From contig NYTH01000028.1 in assembly GCA_002683405.1 (NCBI GenBank), forward strand, positions 62,001 through 126,000: a DNA stretch of 64,000 nt, in the 5' to 3' direction. Shown one piece after another: positions 28,342-37,018 of the stretch. The notes beneath the pieces are model-generated. The model saw nothing but the letters and a program-made list of their open reading frames with translations. It was not told the origin of the DNA and made no database searches. This DNA is from Salinisphaeraceae bacterium (GTDB lineage Bacteria; Pseudomonadota; Gammaproteobacteria; Nevskiales; Salinisphaeraceae). The position numbers and the translations under genes were made by a program. Each line of letters starts with the position of its first letter. The stretch's first letter is position 1.

Positions 28342-30150
28342 ATGGGTAAACCCAATATTCCACGACCGCGCTGGCCCGGCCGTCTGAGCCGCCGGCTGTT
28401 TCTTCAGCGGGCCGGCTGGCTGGGCGGGGCCGGTCTTGCGGCAACCGTACTTTCCGGCTGCGGTGGCGGGGGCAGCAGCGGTGCCGCGGCGGGCCGGGTG
28501 CCGGTCTCGGACGACCCGGATACGGGCGGCGATGCGGCGCAGGTCTTCCCGCACGGCGTGGCCAGCGGCGACCCGCTGCAGGACCGCGTCATGCTGTGGA
28601 CGCATGTTCTGCCCGCGGCCAGCAACGCCGGGGAATCCATTGCCGTGACCTGGGATCTGGCGCTTGACCCCGACATGCGCATGCCTGTCGCCGCCGGCAA
28701 CACGGTGGCCCGGGCCGAGCGGGATTTCACCGTCAAGGTCGACGTGACCGGTTTGCAGCCGGGTACGACCTACTACTATCGGTTTACCGCGCGAAATCGA
28801 CAGTCGGTCACCGGTCGCACGCGCACCCTGCCCGCCGGCGCCACCGACCGCCTGCGCATGGCGGTGGTGTCCTGCGCCAGCCTGCCGCACGGCTTTTTCA
28901 ACGCCTACGGCCGCATCGCGCAGCGCGCCGATCTGGACCTGGTCGTGCATCTGGGGGACTACCTGTACGAATATCCCGGCCGCGGCGTGAGCGAAGCCGA
29001 GAACCCGGATGAGTACGGCGACGGCCGCGCCATCGGCCGGGCGCCGGAGCCGCCCCACGAGATCATCACGCTGGACGACTACCGCACGCGCCACGCCTGC
29101 TACAAGCTCGACCCCGATCTGCAGGCACTGCATCGCCAGCATCCGATGATCTGCGTCTGGGACGACCACGAATCCACGAACGATTCCTATATCGACGGGG
29201 CCCAGAACCACAACCCCGAGCGGGGCGAGGGCGATTGGCCATCGCGCAAGGCGCGCGCCATTCAGGCCTACTACGAATGGCTGCCCATCCGCCAGACCCC
29301 CGGGGCCGACGAGGCGCGCATCTACCGGCAGTTTGCGCTGGGCGACCTGGTAGACCTGTTCATGCTCGACACCCGCCTGCTGGCCCGCGAACAACCGGGC
29401 GAGCCGGCCCTCGCGGTGCCAGGCCTGCCGGCCGGCGCGTTTACGGACTCGGGGGATATCGCTCGCCCGCGTGACCTGCTCGGCCCGGCCCAGGCCGACT
29501 GGCTTGATACCGGACTGACGGGCTCGCAGGCGCGCTGGAAGCTGCTGGGCCAGCAGGTCATGTTTGGGCAGCTCAAGGTGCTGGGCGCCGCCAACGCCCT
29601 GAACCTGCAAAACCCCGGCGGACAGGGCGGCGCGTTTCTCAACCCCGACCAGTGGGACGGCTACCCTCGGGCACGCGAGCAGGTCTGGCGCATCATCCGC
29701 GGCGGCCAGCCCGCCCCGGCGGTGGCCGTGGACAACGTGGTGGTGCTCACCGGGGATATCCACACGTCCTGGGCCATGGATCTCACCGAAGACCCGAACA
29801 ACCTGGTGGCCTACAACCCGTTGACCGGCACGGGCGCACTGGGCGTGGAGTTCGTCACCCCGTCAGTCACCTCGCCCGGTCTGGACGAGCTGTCTGGCGT
29901 AGGCGAGCCCACGCTGATGACCCAGAACCCGCACATGAAATACATCAATCTGTCCGAGCACGGCTACATGCTGCTCGACATCACCCCGGAGCGAATTCAG
30001 ACCGAATGGTGGTTCGTGGACCGGCTGGACGCGCCGGACGACGGCGAAACGCTGGCCGCCGTGGCGGTTACGCAGTCCGGCAGCCGGCACGTGGTGGTGG
30101 GCGGTCAGGCCAGCGCGCCGGCGGCTGATCCGCCGGCACTGGCCCCCTGA
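28342..30150 (+). CDS. phoD: PhoD-like alkaline phosphatase, Tat-exported lipoprotein
   Basis: 602 aa. The Tat signal SRRLFLQRAGWLGGAGLAATVLSGC ends in a lipobox, followed by a Gly/Ser-rich linker (GGGGSSGAAAGR). A PhoD N-terminal domain (AQVFPHGVASGDPLQDRVMLWTHV) precedes the metallophosphatase core. Metal ligands are visible in VVHLGDYLYEYPGRG, CVWDDHESTNDSY and VLTGDIHTSWAMD. It frees phosphate from phosphodiesters and monoesters outside the inner membrane with Ca and Fe. First of three phosphatases in a row; convergent with the PhoX gene. Confidence 0.93.
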   Translation: MGKPNIPRPRWPGRLSRRLFLQRAGWLGGAGLAATVLSGCGGGGSSGAAAGRVPVSDDPDTGGDAAQVFPHGVASGDPLQDRVMLWTHVLPAASNAGESIAVTWDLALDPDMRMPVAAGNTVARAERDFTVKVDVTGLQPGTTYYYRFTARNRQSVTGRTRTLPAGATDRLRMAVVSCASLPHGFFNAYGRIAQRADLDLVVHLGDYLYEYPGRGVSEAENPDEYGDGRAIGRAPEPPHEIITLDDYRTRHACYKLDPDLQALHRQHPMICVWDDHESTNDSYIDGAQNHNPERGEGDWPSRKARAIQAYYEWLPIRQTPGADEARIYRQFALGDLVDLFMLDTRLLAREQPGEPALAVPGLPAGAFTDSGDIARPRDLLGPAQADWLDTGLTGSQARWKLLGQQVMFGQLKVLGAANALNLQNPGGQGGAFLNPDQWDGYPRAREQVWRIIRGGQPAPAVAVDNVVVLTGDIHTSWAMDLTEDPNNLVAYNPLTGTGALGVEFVTPSVTSPGLDELSGVGEPTLMTQNPHMKYINLSEHGYMLLDITPERIQTEWWFVDRLDAPDDGETLAAVAVTQSGSRHVVVGGQASAPAADPPALAP

Positions 30151-30163
30151 GCATCCGCCGGGC

Positions 30164-31660
30164 TCAGCCCGGCGCGGCGCCGCGAAACTGCGGGGGAATG
30201 TACAGCTCGAAGGTCACGCCATTGCCGCTGCTGCCGGTGGCGCCGGCGCCGGGGCCTCGCTGCGAGCTGAAGTAAAGCCGGCTGCCGTCCGGCGAAAAGG
30301 CCGGCCCGGTGATCTCCGAGCCCTCGTGGCCGGTCATGGAGAGCACTCTGGCGCCCACATTCGGGATGACCACCATGATGCGCTGCATGGCGCCGTCTTC
30401 GGCCACCAGAATGTCGCCCCAGGGGCTGATGGTCACGTTGTCCACGTCGTTGAAGTCCGGCGCGATCTGCGTGTTGTCGAAGACCAGCTCGACCAGCTGA
30501 TTGTCGATGTCCAGTGCCCAGATGCGGTTGTCGCCCTTGGTCGAGAAATACACCAGCCGCGTGGTCGGCACGGTGCCGCCAGCCGGGGTGGCCAGCGGCA
30601 CGGGCAATTCGTAGAACCAGAGCCCTTCCCCGCCGTCGAAAACGGTGCCGGGCGGGTTCGTCATGCCGGCCCGCACGGCCGCCTGGCCACTTCCGGGCGA
30701 TTGCACATCTACCCAGCTGACTGGCGTGAGCTGCTGCAGCTGGCTGTCCTGATCCGGATAGCCGCCATTTTCAAAGCCCTGGATATTCATGACCTGCAGC
30801 GTGCCTGCCTCCATACGCAGCCGCGGCTGGCCGTTGCCGTCGGTGAACAGATCACTCGCATCGGCCACGAAACGATAGAAGCGGCCGTCGCCCTGGTCCT
30901 CCGTCAGATAGACCGTGCGGTTGTCGATATCCACCACGGCTGCTTCGTGTGAGAACCGGCCCAGCGCCGGTTTGGGCACCGCTTCCAGCGGCGAGCCATA
31001 GGGATTGGTTTCCCACACCTGCCCGGCCACGCCGATAGGCAGATCGGCGCTGAAGTCGAATTCCTCGCAGGACAGCCAGGTCTGCCAGGGCGTCTTGCCG
31101 CCCGCACAGTTCACGCTGGTGCCCAGCAGAATGGGATAGGCCGCCGCAATGGGGGCATCGTCGCTTTCCGAGGCCGGCGGATCGAAGGCGAGCGCGCCCA
31201 CGCCGCCGGCCGCCGGGACCTCGCTGTTGGACACGTAGACCCATCCGCCGTTATCCAGCGGATAGGTGGCGCCGCCATCGGGAAACGTGTGCCACAAATA
31301 CACGCTGCCGCGACTAATGGCCGGCTGCGCCCCGGCCCGCGCCACCACGCGAATGCGGAACGGCTCGCCGCCATCGCTGACTTCCGGAATGGCGGCGCCG
31401 TCGGCATTCATGGCGCCCAGCGCGGGAATGCGGGCGAGCGGCCCGGTCGGAATGTTCAGCTGCGACGACCCCGCCGGCCCCAACGGCGTTGGCGCGCTCG
31501 GGCCCGAGGGCGTCCCCGGCGTGGGCACGGTCGCGCTGTCGCCCCCGCTGCCGCCGCCTCCGCAGGCCGCCAGAAACTGCGGCAGGGACAGCGCGCCAGC
31601 ACCCAGATAAAGGGCTCGCAGGGTGCGGCGACGGTTGAGGGACACGATGGGTTGCTTCAT
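30164..31660 (-). CDS. phoX: PhoX-like phosphatase (DUF839), probable Tat lipoprotein
   Basis: 498 aa. The N-terminus [25 protein letters not shown] is a twin-Arg type signal with lipobox, then a Gly/Ser/Pro linker. The DUF839 beta-propeller carries SCEEFDFSAD, the conserved GRFSHEAAVVDI and YLTEDQGDGRFYRFVAD segment, and DNVTISPWGDILVAEDG. PhoX enzymes are Ca/Fe-dependent alkaline phosphatases common in marine bacteria. Shorter and more divergent than classical PhoX, so the substrate is inferred from family and neighbours. Confidence 0.85.
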   Translation of the reverse strand: MKQPIVSLNRRRTLRALYLGAGALSLPQFLAACGGGGSGGDSATVPTPGTPSGPSAPTPLGPAGSSQLNIPTGPLARIPALGAMNADGAAIPEVSDGGEPFRIRVVARAGAQPAISRGSVYLWHTFPDGGATYPLDNGGWVYVSNSEVPAAGGVGALAFDPPASESDDAPIAAAYPILLGTSVNCAGGKTPWQTWLSCEEFDFSADLPIGVAGQVWETNPYGSPLEAVPKPALGRFSHEAAVVDIDNRTVYLTEDQGDGRFYRFVADASDLFTDGNGQPRLRMEAGTLQVMNIQGFENGGYPDQDSQLQQLTPVSWVDVQSPGSGQAAVRAGMTNPPGTVFDGGEGLWFYELPVPLATPAGGTVPTTRLVYFSTKGDNRIWALDIDNQLVELVFDNTQIAPDFNDVDNVTISPWGDILVAEDGAMQRIMVVIPNVGARVLSMTGHEGSEITGPAFSPDGSRLYFSSQRGPGAGATGSSGNGVTFELYIPPQFRGAAPG

Positions 31661-31723
31661 TTCAGATCAGACTGCGATTGAGATTTTCGACGCGGAACAG
31701 CCTCTTATGATCGCCAGGCATTT

Positions 31724-31741
31724 TGACGATTTCGTGAAAGC
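31724..31741 (-). promoter_or_regulatory. Candidate Pho box upstream of phoX
   Basis: On the minus strand CTTTCACGAAATCGTCA carries TTCA and GTCA half-sites 11 bp apart. It shares the TCACGAAA(N)CGTCA core with the site at 28227. It lies 64-80 bp upstream of the PhoX start. Confidence 0.5.
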
Positions 31742-31754
31742 CATCTTGTCGAAT

Positions 31755-33341
31755 TCAATCCGCGTCGAGGATGCGGGTGAACAGGGCTACGCCCGCGACG
31801 TCCCTGAGCGTCACCGTGAGCTGCTGCCCGTCTGACGACACATCGACCTGACCGAAGAACTGCATGCCTGCGCTGGGCGGCAGGTTCATCTCGCCGTCCG
31901 CCGGCGCCTTCTGGTAGAGCACTTCGGGCCCGAAGCTGCGGTCCAGCTCGTTCGGGCCAAAGGTGCCGGCGTTGAGCGGCCCGCTGACGAACTCGTAAAA
32001 CGGCAGAAAATCCTGAAAGGCCGCTCGGTCCGGGTGATAGTGGTGGGCCGCGGTGTAATGCACGTCGGCGGTCAGCCAGACCAGGTTGCGGATGTCATGG
32101 CGCCGCACGAACGCCAGCAGGTCGGCCACCTCCAGTTCCCGTCCCAGCGGCGCGCCGTGGTCCGCGTTGGCCACCGCTTCGAAATGGTCACCGTCGCGCA
32201 CGACCAGGCCGATCGGCATGTCCGCCGCGATGATTTTCCAGCGGGCGCGCGAACGCCGCAGGGCTGTTTTCAGCCAGGCCAGCTGCTCACTGCCCAGAAA
32301 CGCCGTCGCCGCACTTGACCGCGACTGAAGGTTGGCCGAATTCGGGCCGCGGAAGCTGCGCATATCCAGACGGAATATTTCGAGATGCGGCCCGCAGGAA
32401 AAGGACTGATACAGCCGCCCACGCGGCCCGAAGCGCACCGGCATGTACTCCGCAAACGCACGGTGCGCCCGCGCGGCAAGCACGTCCACCGACTTTTCGT
32501 CATAGCGGTCGTCGTCGAGCAGTTCGCCGGGATACCAGTTGTTCACGACCTCGTGATCGTCCCACTGCGCGTACATCGGCACCTGGGCATTGAACGCGCG
32601 CAGGTTGTCGTCCAGCAGGTTATAGCGGTAGTTGCCGCGGAACTCGTCCAGCGTCTGCGCCACGGCCTGCTTGGCCGGCGTGACCCGATTTCGCCAGACG
32701 ACCCCGTCCGGCAGCGTCACTTCAGGTTCTATGGGATTGTCGGCGTAAATGCTGTCGCCGCAGTGAATGAAGAAGTCCGGGGCCAGGCGGCGCATGGTGT
32801 CGAAAATGCGCATGCCGCCCAGCTCCGGATTGATGCCCCATCCCTGCCCCGCGACGTCGCCCGACCACAAAAAGCGGACCGGGCGGGCCGTCGCCGCCGA
32901 GGTGTCTGCGGTGGGCGTCACGAACCTGCCGTGCCGGGGCGCGCTGTCATGTCGGCCGCCGTCCAGCGATTCGAACCAGATTCGATAGACATGCGCGCGA
33001 CCCGGCGTGAGCCCCTGCACGTCCAGCCTGGCCGTCATCCCGGTGTCCGGCGACGCCACCGGCCCGCGCCCCCGCCGCGCGTTTCGAAACGCGTCATTGT
33101 CCGCCAGCTCCACCCACATCCGCGCCTCGTGATCCGCGTAGCTCCAAAGCACCGCGCGGTCATGCAGCACGTCACCACACTGAACGCCGTACGGCGCCGC
33201 GATCCTGGCCGGCTTTGCCGCACGCGCAATCGCAAACGGCGTCACCACGGCCGACAACGCGCCAGCCACGGCGCCGCCCTCCTTCAGCAGTTGGCGGCGG
33301 CTGATGTCGCGGGTGTGCCCGGGTTTGCTGCGAGTCGCCAT
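31755..33341 (-). CDS. PhoD-like alkaline phosphatase, Tat-exported
   Basis: 528 aa from the ATG at 33341, chosen because it places the Tat motif (SRRQLLKEGGAVAGALSAVV) near the N-terminus. PhoD N-domain (GVQCGDVLHDRAVLWSYADHEARMWVEL) and metallophosphatase motifs FIHCGDSIYADNP, AQWDDHEVVNNWYPGE and VWLTADVHYTAAHHY. A second PhoD, clearly diverged from the one at 28.3 kb, so probably with a different substrate range. It runs on the same strand as the PhoX gene with 94 bp between. Confidence 0.9.
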   Translation of the reverse strand: MATRSKPGHTRDISRRQLLKEGGAVAGALSAVVTPFAIARAAKPARIAAPYGVQCGDVLHDRAVLWSYADHEARMWVELADNDAFRNARRGRGPVASPDTGMTARLDVQGLTPGRAHVYRIWFESLDGGRHDSAPRHGRFVTPTADTSAATARPVRFLWSGDVAGQGWGINPELGGMRIFDTMRRLAPDFFIHCGDSIYADNPIEPEVTLPDGVVWRNRVTPAKQAVAQTLDEFRGNYRYNLLDDNLRAFNAQVPMYAQWDDHEVVNNWYPGELLDDDRYDEKSVDVLAARAHRAFAEYMPVRFGPRGRLYQSFSCGPHLEIFRLDMRSFRGPNSANLQSRSSAATAFLGSEQLAWLKTALRRSRARWKIIAADMPIGLVVRDGDHFEAVANADHGAPLGRELEVADLLAFVRRHDIRNLVWLTADVHYTAAHHYHPDRAAFQDFLPFYEFVSGPLNAGTFGPNELDRSFGPEVLYQKAPADGEMNLPPSAGMQFFGQVDVSSDGQQLTVTLRDVAGVALFTRILDAD

Positions 33342-33419
33342 GGGTCGAACCGGTCGCGGATTAAGTTCTTTGTGCCACGCGCCGGGCAATGCCGCGTCAT
33401 GAGCCGCAGCCCGGGCCGC

Positions 33420-33453
33420 AAAACACCGCGCCCTCCACCCGGAGGACGCGGTG
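33420..33453 (-). terminator. Terminator downstream of the GDPD gene
   Basis: Minus-strand stem CACCGCGTCCTCC / GGAGGGCGCGGTG with a short GGGT-type loop and one mismatch, followed by TTTTG. It lies 15 bp after the GDPD stop. Confidence 0.7.
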
Positions 33454-33468
33454 CGGTAGGCGGTGACG

Positions 33469-34869
33469 CTAGCGCTGCCCTTTGCAGTTGGCGTAGAAGG
33501 TGGTGGTGGCCGGCCAGTCGGAGAATATGCCGATGATGCCGACGTCGCGGGCCAATGTATCCAGCGCGTCCATCATGTCGCCGTCGTTGTTGATGATGCC
33601 CGGCTGGGGATCGGCCGCGTTCGGGTTCTGGCCGTTGAGCGTCTGGAAATAGAAGCCGCCGCCGTTGTTCAGCGGGCCGTCGCGCTCAAACGTCCAGGTG
33701 ATGATGTCCAGCCCGGCGCGGCGGGCGGCCCGCGCATAGGTTGACGGGACCGAGCGGCCGTTGTCGTTCTCCAGCAGCACCCACATGGGCGGGGCGATGA
33801 TCTGCAGGCCGCTGGCCGCCAGCTCCTCCATGGAGGGGTTCCACGTGTCCGGATCGCGATGGTCGAAGGCGGGGTCTTCGTAGCGTCCGTCGAGCCATAC
33901 GGCCTGGCGACCGAAGTCGGGATTCCGGTTGATCCAGTAGAGCACGTCATCGAGGTTGAAGGACTGGGCGTAGACGTCACGCGGACGCACGCGTTCCTCG
34001 CGGTATTCGTCGATCATCTTCTGGGCGTAGCCGGCCTGCGTCAGGCCCTGATACGGCAGCGGCACGCTGGCGCTCTTGAGCTCCGGCGTCATCTTTACGC
34101 CGAGCTTGCGGAACAGGCGAATGCTCTCGCGGTGGGTCAGTAGCGTGGCCTGGCCTTCGTACAGGTCGGTGCGCCAGTCGGCCGTGCCCGCCATATAGCC
34201 TTCCACGGTGGTGGCGCTGGCGTCTGCGGCATCCATTTTGCCTTCCAGCGTCCTGAACTCCGCCAGCGTGATGTCACTCGTGCAGCAGCGAGCCTGCGCC
34301 GGCTGAACCACGACGCCGTCTGCCCCCACCACAGCGGGCTGGAAGGGCACGCTGCATTTGGCGGCCAGCGGCGTGGCGAGAATATTGGTGGTGGCATGCA
34401 GATCACACTGGGAGTGCCGGCAGACCAGTTCCTTGTCGCGGGTGAAGGTCACGTCGCACTCCACAATGCCCGCGCCCATGCGCGCCGCGGCTTCGTAGGA
34501 TTCCTTCGTGTGCTCGGGGAACTGCAGCGGCGCGCCGCGGTGGCCGATGGAGAAGTCGCTGGTCTTGTAGTGCTCGCGCTTCTCGGCACAGGTCTGCAGC
34601 TCTCGCTTCAGGCGGCTGTCGTCCATGTTGTCGACCAGCCAGAACGGGCGCGGACCCAGCTGCGCTGCACCGGCAGCATGCGGCTTGCCGTCGCGCTTGT
34701 GACCGCGATCATCGCGGTCGTGATCGCGGCGGTCACGCTTTTCGTGTTTCTGCGGCCCCCAACCATGGTCGCGTTCCCAGCCGTGGCCTTCACCACGATC
34801 ACCGGCCATTGCCCACAGGGGCCAGGTGCACGTCAGTGCGACCGCCAGAACCTTTTGCCATCCCTGCAT
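33469..34869 (-). CDS. Glycerophosphodiester phosphodiesterase family protein
   Basis: 466 aa, secreted (signal peptide ending in WAMAGD). A strongly charged His/Asp/Arg/Lys-rich linker (about 24-65, [20 protein letters not shown] and on) precedes the GDPD TIM barrel. Catalytic residues are visible in [35 protein letters not shown] and ELKSASVPL. It releases glycerol 3-phosphate from deacylated phospholipid headgroups. Its place after two PhoD and one PhoX gene makes a phosphate-scavenging role likely. A short insertion with a Cys pair ([10 protein letters not shown]) is unusual. Confidence 0.88.
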   Translation of the reverse strand: MQGWQKVLAVALTCTWPLWAMAGDRGEGHGWERDHGWGPQKHEKRDRRDHDRDDRGHKRDGKPHAAGAAQLGPRPFWLVDNMDDSRLKRELQTCAEKREHYKTSDFSIGHRGAPLQFPEHTKESYEAAARMGAGIVECDVTFTRDKELVCRHSQCDLHATTNILATPLAAKCSVPFQPAVVGADGVVVQPAQARCCTSDITLAEFRTLEGKMDAADASATTVEGYMAGTADWRTDLYEGQATLLTHRESIRLFRKLGVKMTPELKSASVPLPYQGLTQAGYAQKMIDEYREERVRPRDVYAQSFNLDDVLYWINRNPDFGRQAVWLDGRYEDPAFDHRDPDTWNPSMEELAASGLQIIAPPMWVLLENDNGRSVPSTYARAARRAGLDIITWTFERDGPLNNGGGFYFQTLNGQNPNAADPQPGIINNDGDMMDALDTLARDVGIIGIFSDWPATTTFYANCKGQR

Positions 34870-35054
34870 GATGCGTTCTCCCTTGCGCTAGTTGAGTGAT
34901 GCACCTCGTGTGCACCCCAACAAGCTAACCGGCAGATGTTGCGCAGTCGTGGACGCAACGTGAACAGTTCATAACGCATCAGTCGTCAATGACTTGCGTT
35001 GTTCAGGCGCGAGAATGTGACTTTTCGGAGGCTCTGGCATGTCAGCCATGGGTC

Positions 35055-35330
35055 TCAGTGACGTCGGCTGTTGCCCGGTGGCTCGCGGCCGTCACGCGGC
35101 GGGGGTACCGGGTCGTCCCCGCCCGCGTTCAAGGGGTGGCAGCGGGTGATGCGCCGCAGCGCAAGCCAGCCGCCATAAAAAGGCCCGTGGCGATCAAGCG
35201 CTTCCAGCGCATAGGCCGAACAGCTCGGAACAAACCGACAGCGTGGCCCGAGTAGCGGCGAGAGGAAGCGCCGATAGGCATGCACCGGCAGTTTGAACAG
35301 CCAGACCAGGATTTGTCGTAAAAGCGTCAT
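35055..35330 (-). CDS. yidD: Membrane protein insertion efficiency factor YidD
   Basis: 91 aa. [43 protein letters not shown] and [18 protein letters not shown] are hallmark YidD sequence, including the three conserved Cys. It supports YidC-mediated membrane insertion at the inner membrane. YidD normally sits in rpmH-rnpA-yidD-yidC; here it is alone, next to noncoding DNA. A short Pro/Arg-rich tail follows the core. Confidence 0.92.
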   Translation of the reverse strand: MTLLRQILVWLFKLPVHAYRRFLSPLLGPRCRFVPSCSAYALEALDRHGPFYGGWLALRRITRCHPLNAGGDDPVPPPRDGREPPGNSRRH

Positions 35331-35771
35331 GTCGATACGCCCGGTGAACAGGCCCGCCGCGAACGCGGCCGAGTTCCGACGCCATGGTAGCGTTATCGCG
35401 CGCCGTTCGTCGGCATAGCCTATTCAGATCATCACCGACCGGATGTTTCCCTTTACCATGCCGCATCCGCTTCGCACCACGAATGCCCCGCCTGTCGGCG
35501 CATCGCGAATGGAGACCGGTCGACATGCCCTTCGCACCTCAATCGACTTGCCAATCGAGACTGCCGCGCCCGCCGCGCAACCTCAAACGGCCGGTCCGAT
35601 ACCCCTTACCCCGCCGTCTGCCCCCGGCGTGCGAATTGCAGCACCGGCCTCCGAAAGCGGCGGCAGACCTCCGCCCAGCCGTTGGCGTTGACCGTCCGGC
35701 AGATCGGCGCACCCCGATTCGCACACGAGGCCTTAAAAATGAGGTGTTGATCAGGGACGAAGGAAAGCGCA
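35331..35771. other. Noncoding gap, no feature recognised
   Basis: About 440 bp between yidD and the DUF4123 gene. Open frames exist on both strands, but they encode low-complexity Arg/Pro/Ala-rich peptides without family resemblance. The last 30 bp hold an AAGGAAA ribosome-binding site for the next gene. I see no RNA gene, repeat or clear promoter. Confidence 0.6.
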
Positions 35772-36590
35772 ATGACTGAACAGCACTTTCGCCACGAGCC
35801 GCCAGACTGCTGTCTTGTCCTGAACCCGACCGGGGTCGCGGACCCCTGCTGGGCCAGCGCCGGGCTGTCGCTGGCGCCCGATTCGCTCGCCGAGCACGCC
35901 GAGGCCCTGCCCCGGCTGGCCGCCTACGGCATGCTGGATGCGGAGCACCGAGCCGCACTGGATGCCAGACCGTTGATCGTGGTCGCCAAGGCCTATTCCG
36001 AAGCAACGCCGGAGGAGACCGCCGCGCACCTGAAGCAACAGATGATGGCGCGCAACCCGCTGGGCCAGCGCTACTTTCTGCGCATGCACGACCCGCGGAT
36101 TTTTCGTCACCTGCCGGAATGCCTGACGGCCGGGCAAATGAGCCGGCTGCTCGGCCCCATTACCGCTTGGCATTATCGGGAGGAGCCCGGCTGGTCCGTC
36201 TATCAGCGCCCCGGCCGGCCCGCGCGAACGGGCGGGCTGCATCTTAAACCGAGCCAGTTTTCTCGCCTGCAGCGCATCGGCCAGATCAATCAGGTGCAGC
36301 AGCAACTGGACCAGATGACCGGTCAGGCGGCGACCATCGAACACATCGACCGATGGCTGGTGTTCGCCGCCCGGCAGGGGCTGCGGGCCCAGGAGGATCG
36401 CGTGGCCTTCGCGGTTCACGGTCTGACGAAGCACCCGGACTTCCACGCGCATCCGCTTTTCCAGGCCGTGCTCACGCGCAGCAGCGAGCCGGAATTCAGC
36501 TACCGGCTGGCCACGCTTGAGCTGGACGAGAGCGACTGGCAGCGCATCAGCCACGACATGGATCGCCGTCGGGCCGCCTCGCGCGGCTGA
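35772..36590 (+). CDS. DUF4123-like domain protein (orphan)
   Basis: 272 aa. The N-terminal half resembles DUF4123, the domain of type VI secretion adaptor (Tap/TEC) proteins: AYGMLDAEHRAALDARPLIVV, then the conserved RYFLRMHDPRIFRHLPECL and LLGPITAWHYRE. The C-terminal half is rich in Gln, Arg and charged helices (FSRLQRIGQINQVQQQLDQM). In T6SS loci this domain hands effectors to VgrG. No VgrG, Hcp or effector gene is nearby, so the partner must be elsewhere or the role has changed. Confidence 0.65.
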   Translation: MTEQHFRHEPPDCCLVLNPTGVADPCWASAGLSLAPDSLAEHAEALPRLAAYGMLDAEHRAALDARPLIVVAKAYSEATPEETAAHLKQQMMARNPLGQRYFLRMHDPRIFRHLPECLTAGQMSRLLGPITAWHYREEPGWSVYQRPGRPARTGGLHLKPSQFSRLQRIGQINQVQQQLDQMTGQAATIEHIDRWLVFAARQGLRAQEDRVAFAVHGLTKHPDFHAHPLFQAVLTRSSEPEFSYRLATLELDESDWQRISHDMDRRRAASRG

Positions 36591-36648
36591 AAGCGCCTGC
36601 CTCAGACCCGATTGACAGCAAGAGGTCATCGGCCGGACTATTCCGCTG

Positions 36649-36930
36649 ATGCGCCGCACCGCCCTCTTCCGATGGACACTGCTTACGGCTCTGCTACTGG
36701 TGCAGGGGCTGACGGTGGCGCACAGCCTGGATCACCCGGCGCTGGACCATGCGGACCATCCCTGCGTGGTCTGCGCACATGGGCAGGGGCTGGATTTCCT
36801 GCCCTCTTCGGAGGCGCTCCAGCCGCCCCAGACGCCCGTTCTTTCGCCCTCTGCGCGAAGTGGCTTCGCGGGCGCGCCAAGCCCCAACCGGTTTCACTTC
36901 GACAGCCGCGCGCCACCCGCTCTTCGCTGA
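36649..36930 (+). CDS. Small exported His/Cys protein
   Basis: 93 aa. A signal-like N-terminus (LFRWTLLTALLLVQGLTVA) is followed by HSLDHPALDHADHPCVVCAHGQG, a His/Asp-rich stretch with a CxxC pair, and then a Pro/Ser-rich tail. Similar small proteins often sit upstream of zinc-type TonB receptor genes; here the receptor starts 89 bp downstream. Metal binding is inferred, and no family is certain. Confidence 0.6.
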   Translation: MRRTALFRWTLLTALLLVQGLTVAHSLDHPALDHADHPCVVCAHGQGLDFLPSSEALQPPQTPVLSPSARSGFAGAPSPNRFHFDSRAPPALR

Positions 36931-37018
36931 TTTTCCATTAATGCATGCGCGCCAGCCGCCCGGCCGGCGCGCCACAGACTGGCGCCCCCGAAGGTGCCGT
37001 CAATCAGCGAGATTCAAA

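Noticed and set aside
34870-35054. Pho box upstream of GDPD
   Set aside because: A TTCACG...CGTCC pair is present but its half-sites are 10 rather than 11 bp apart and match poorly.
35194-35526. 110-aa minus frame overlapping yidD
   Set aside because: No signal, no domain, Arg/Ala-rich, overlaps a certain gene.
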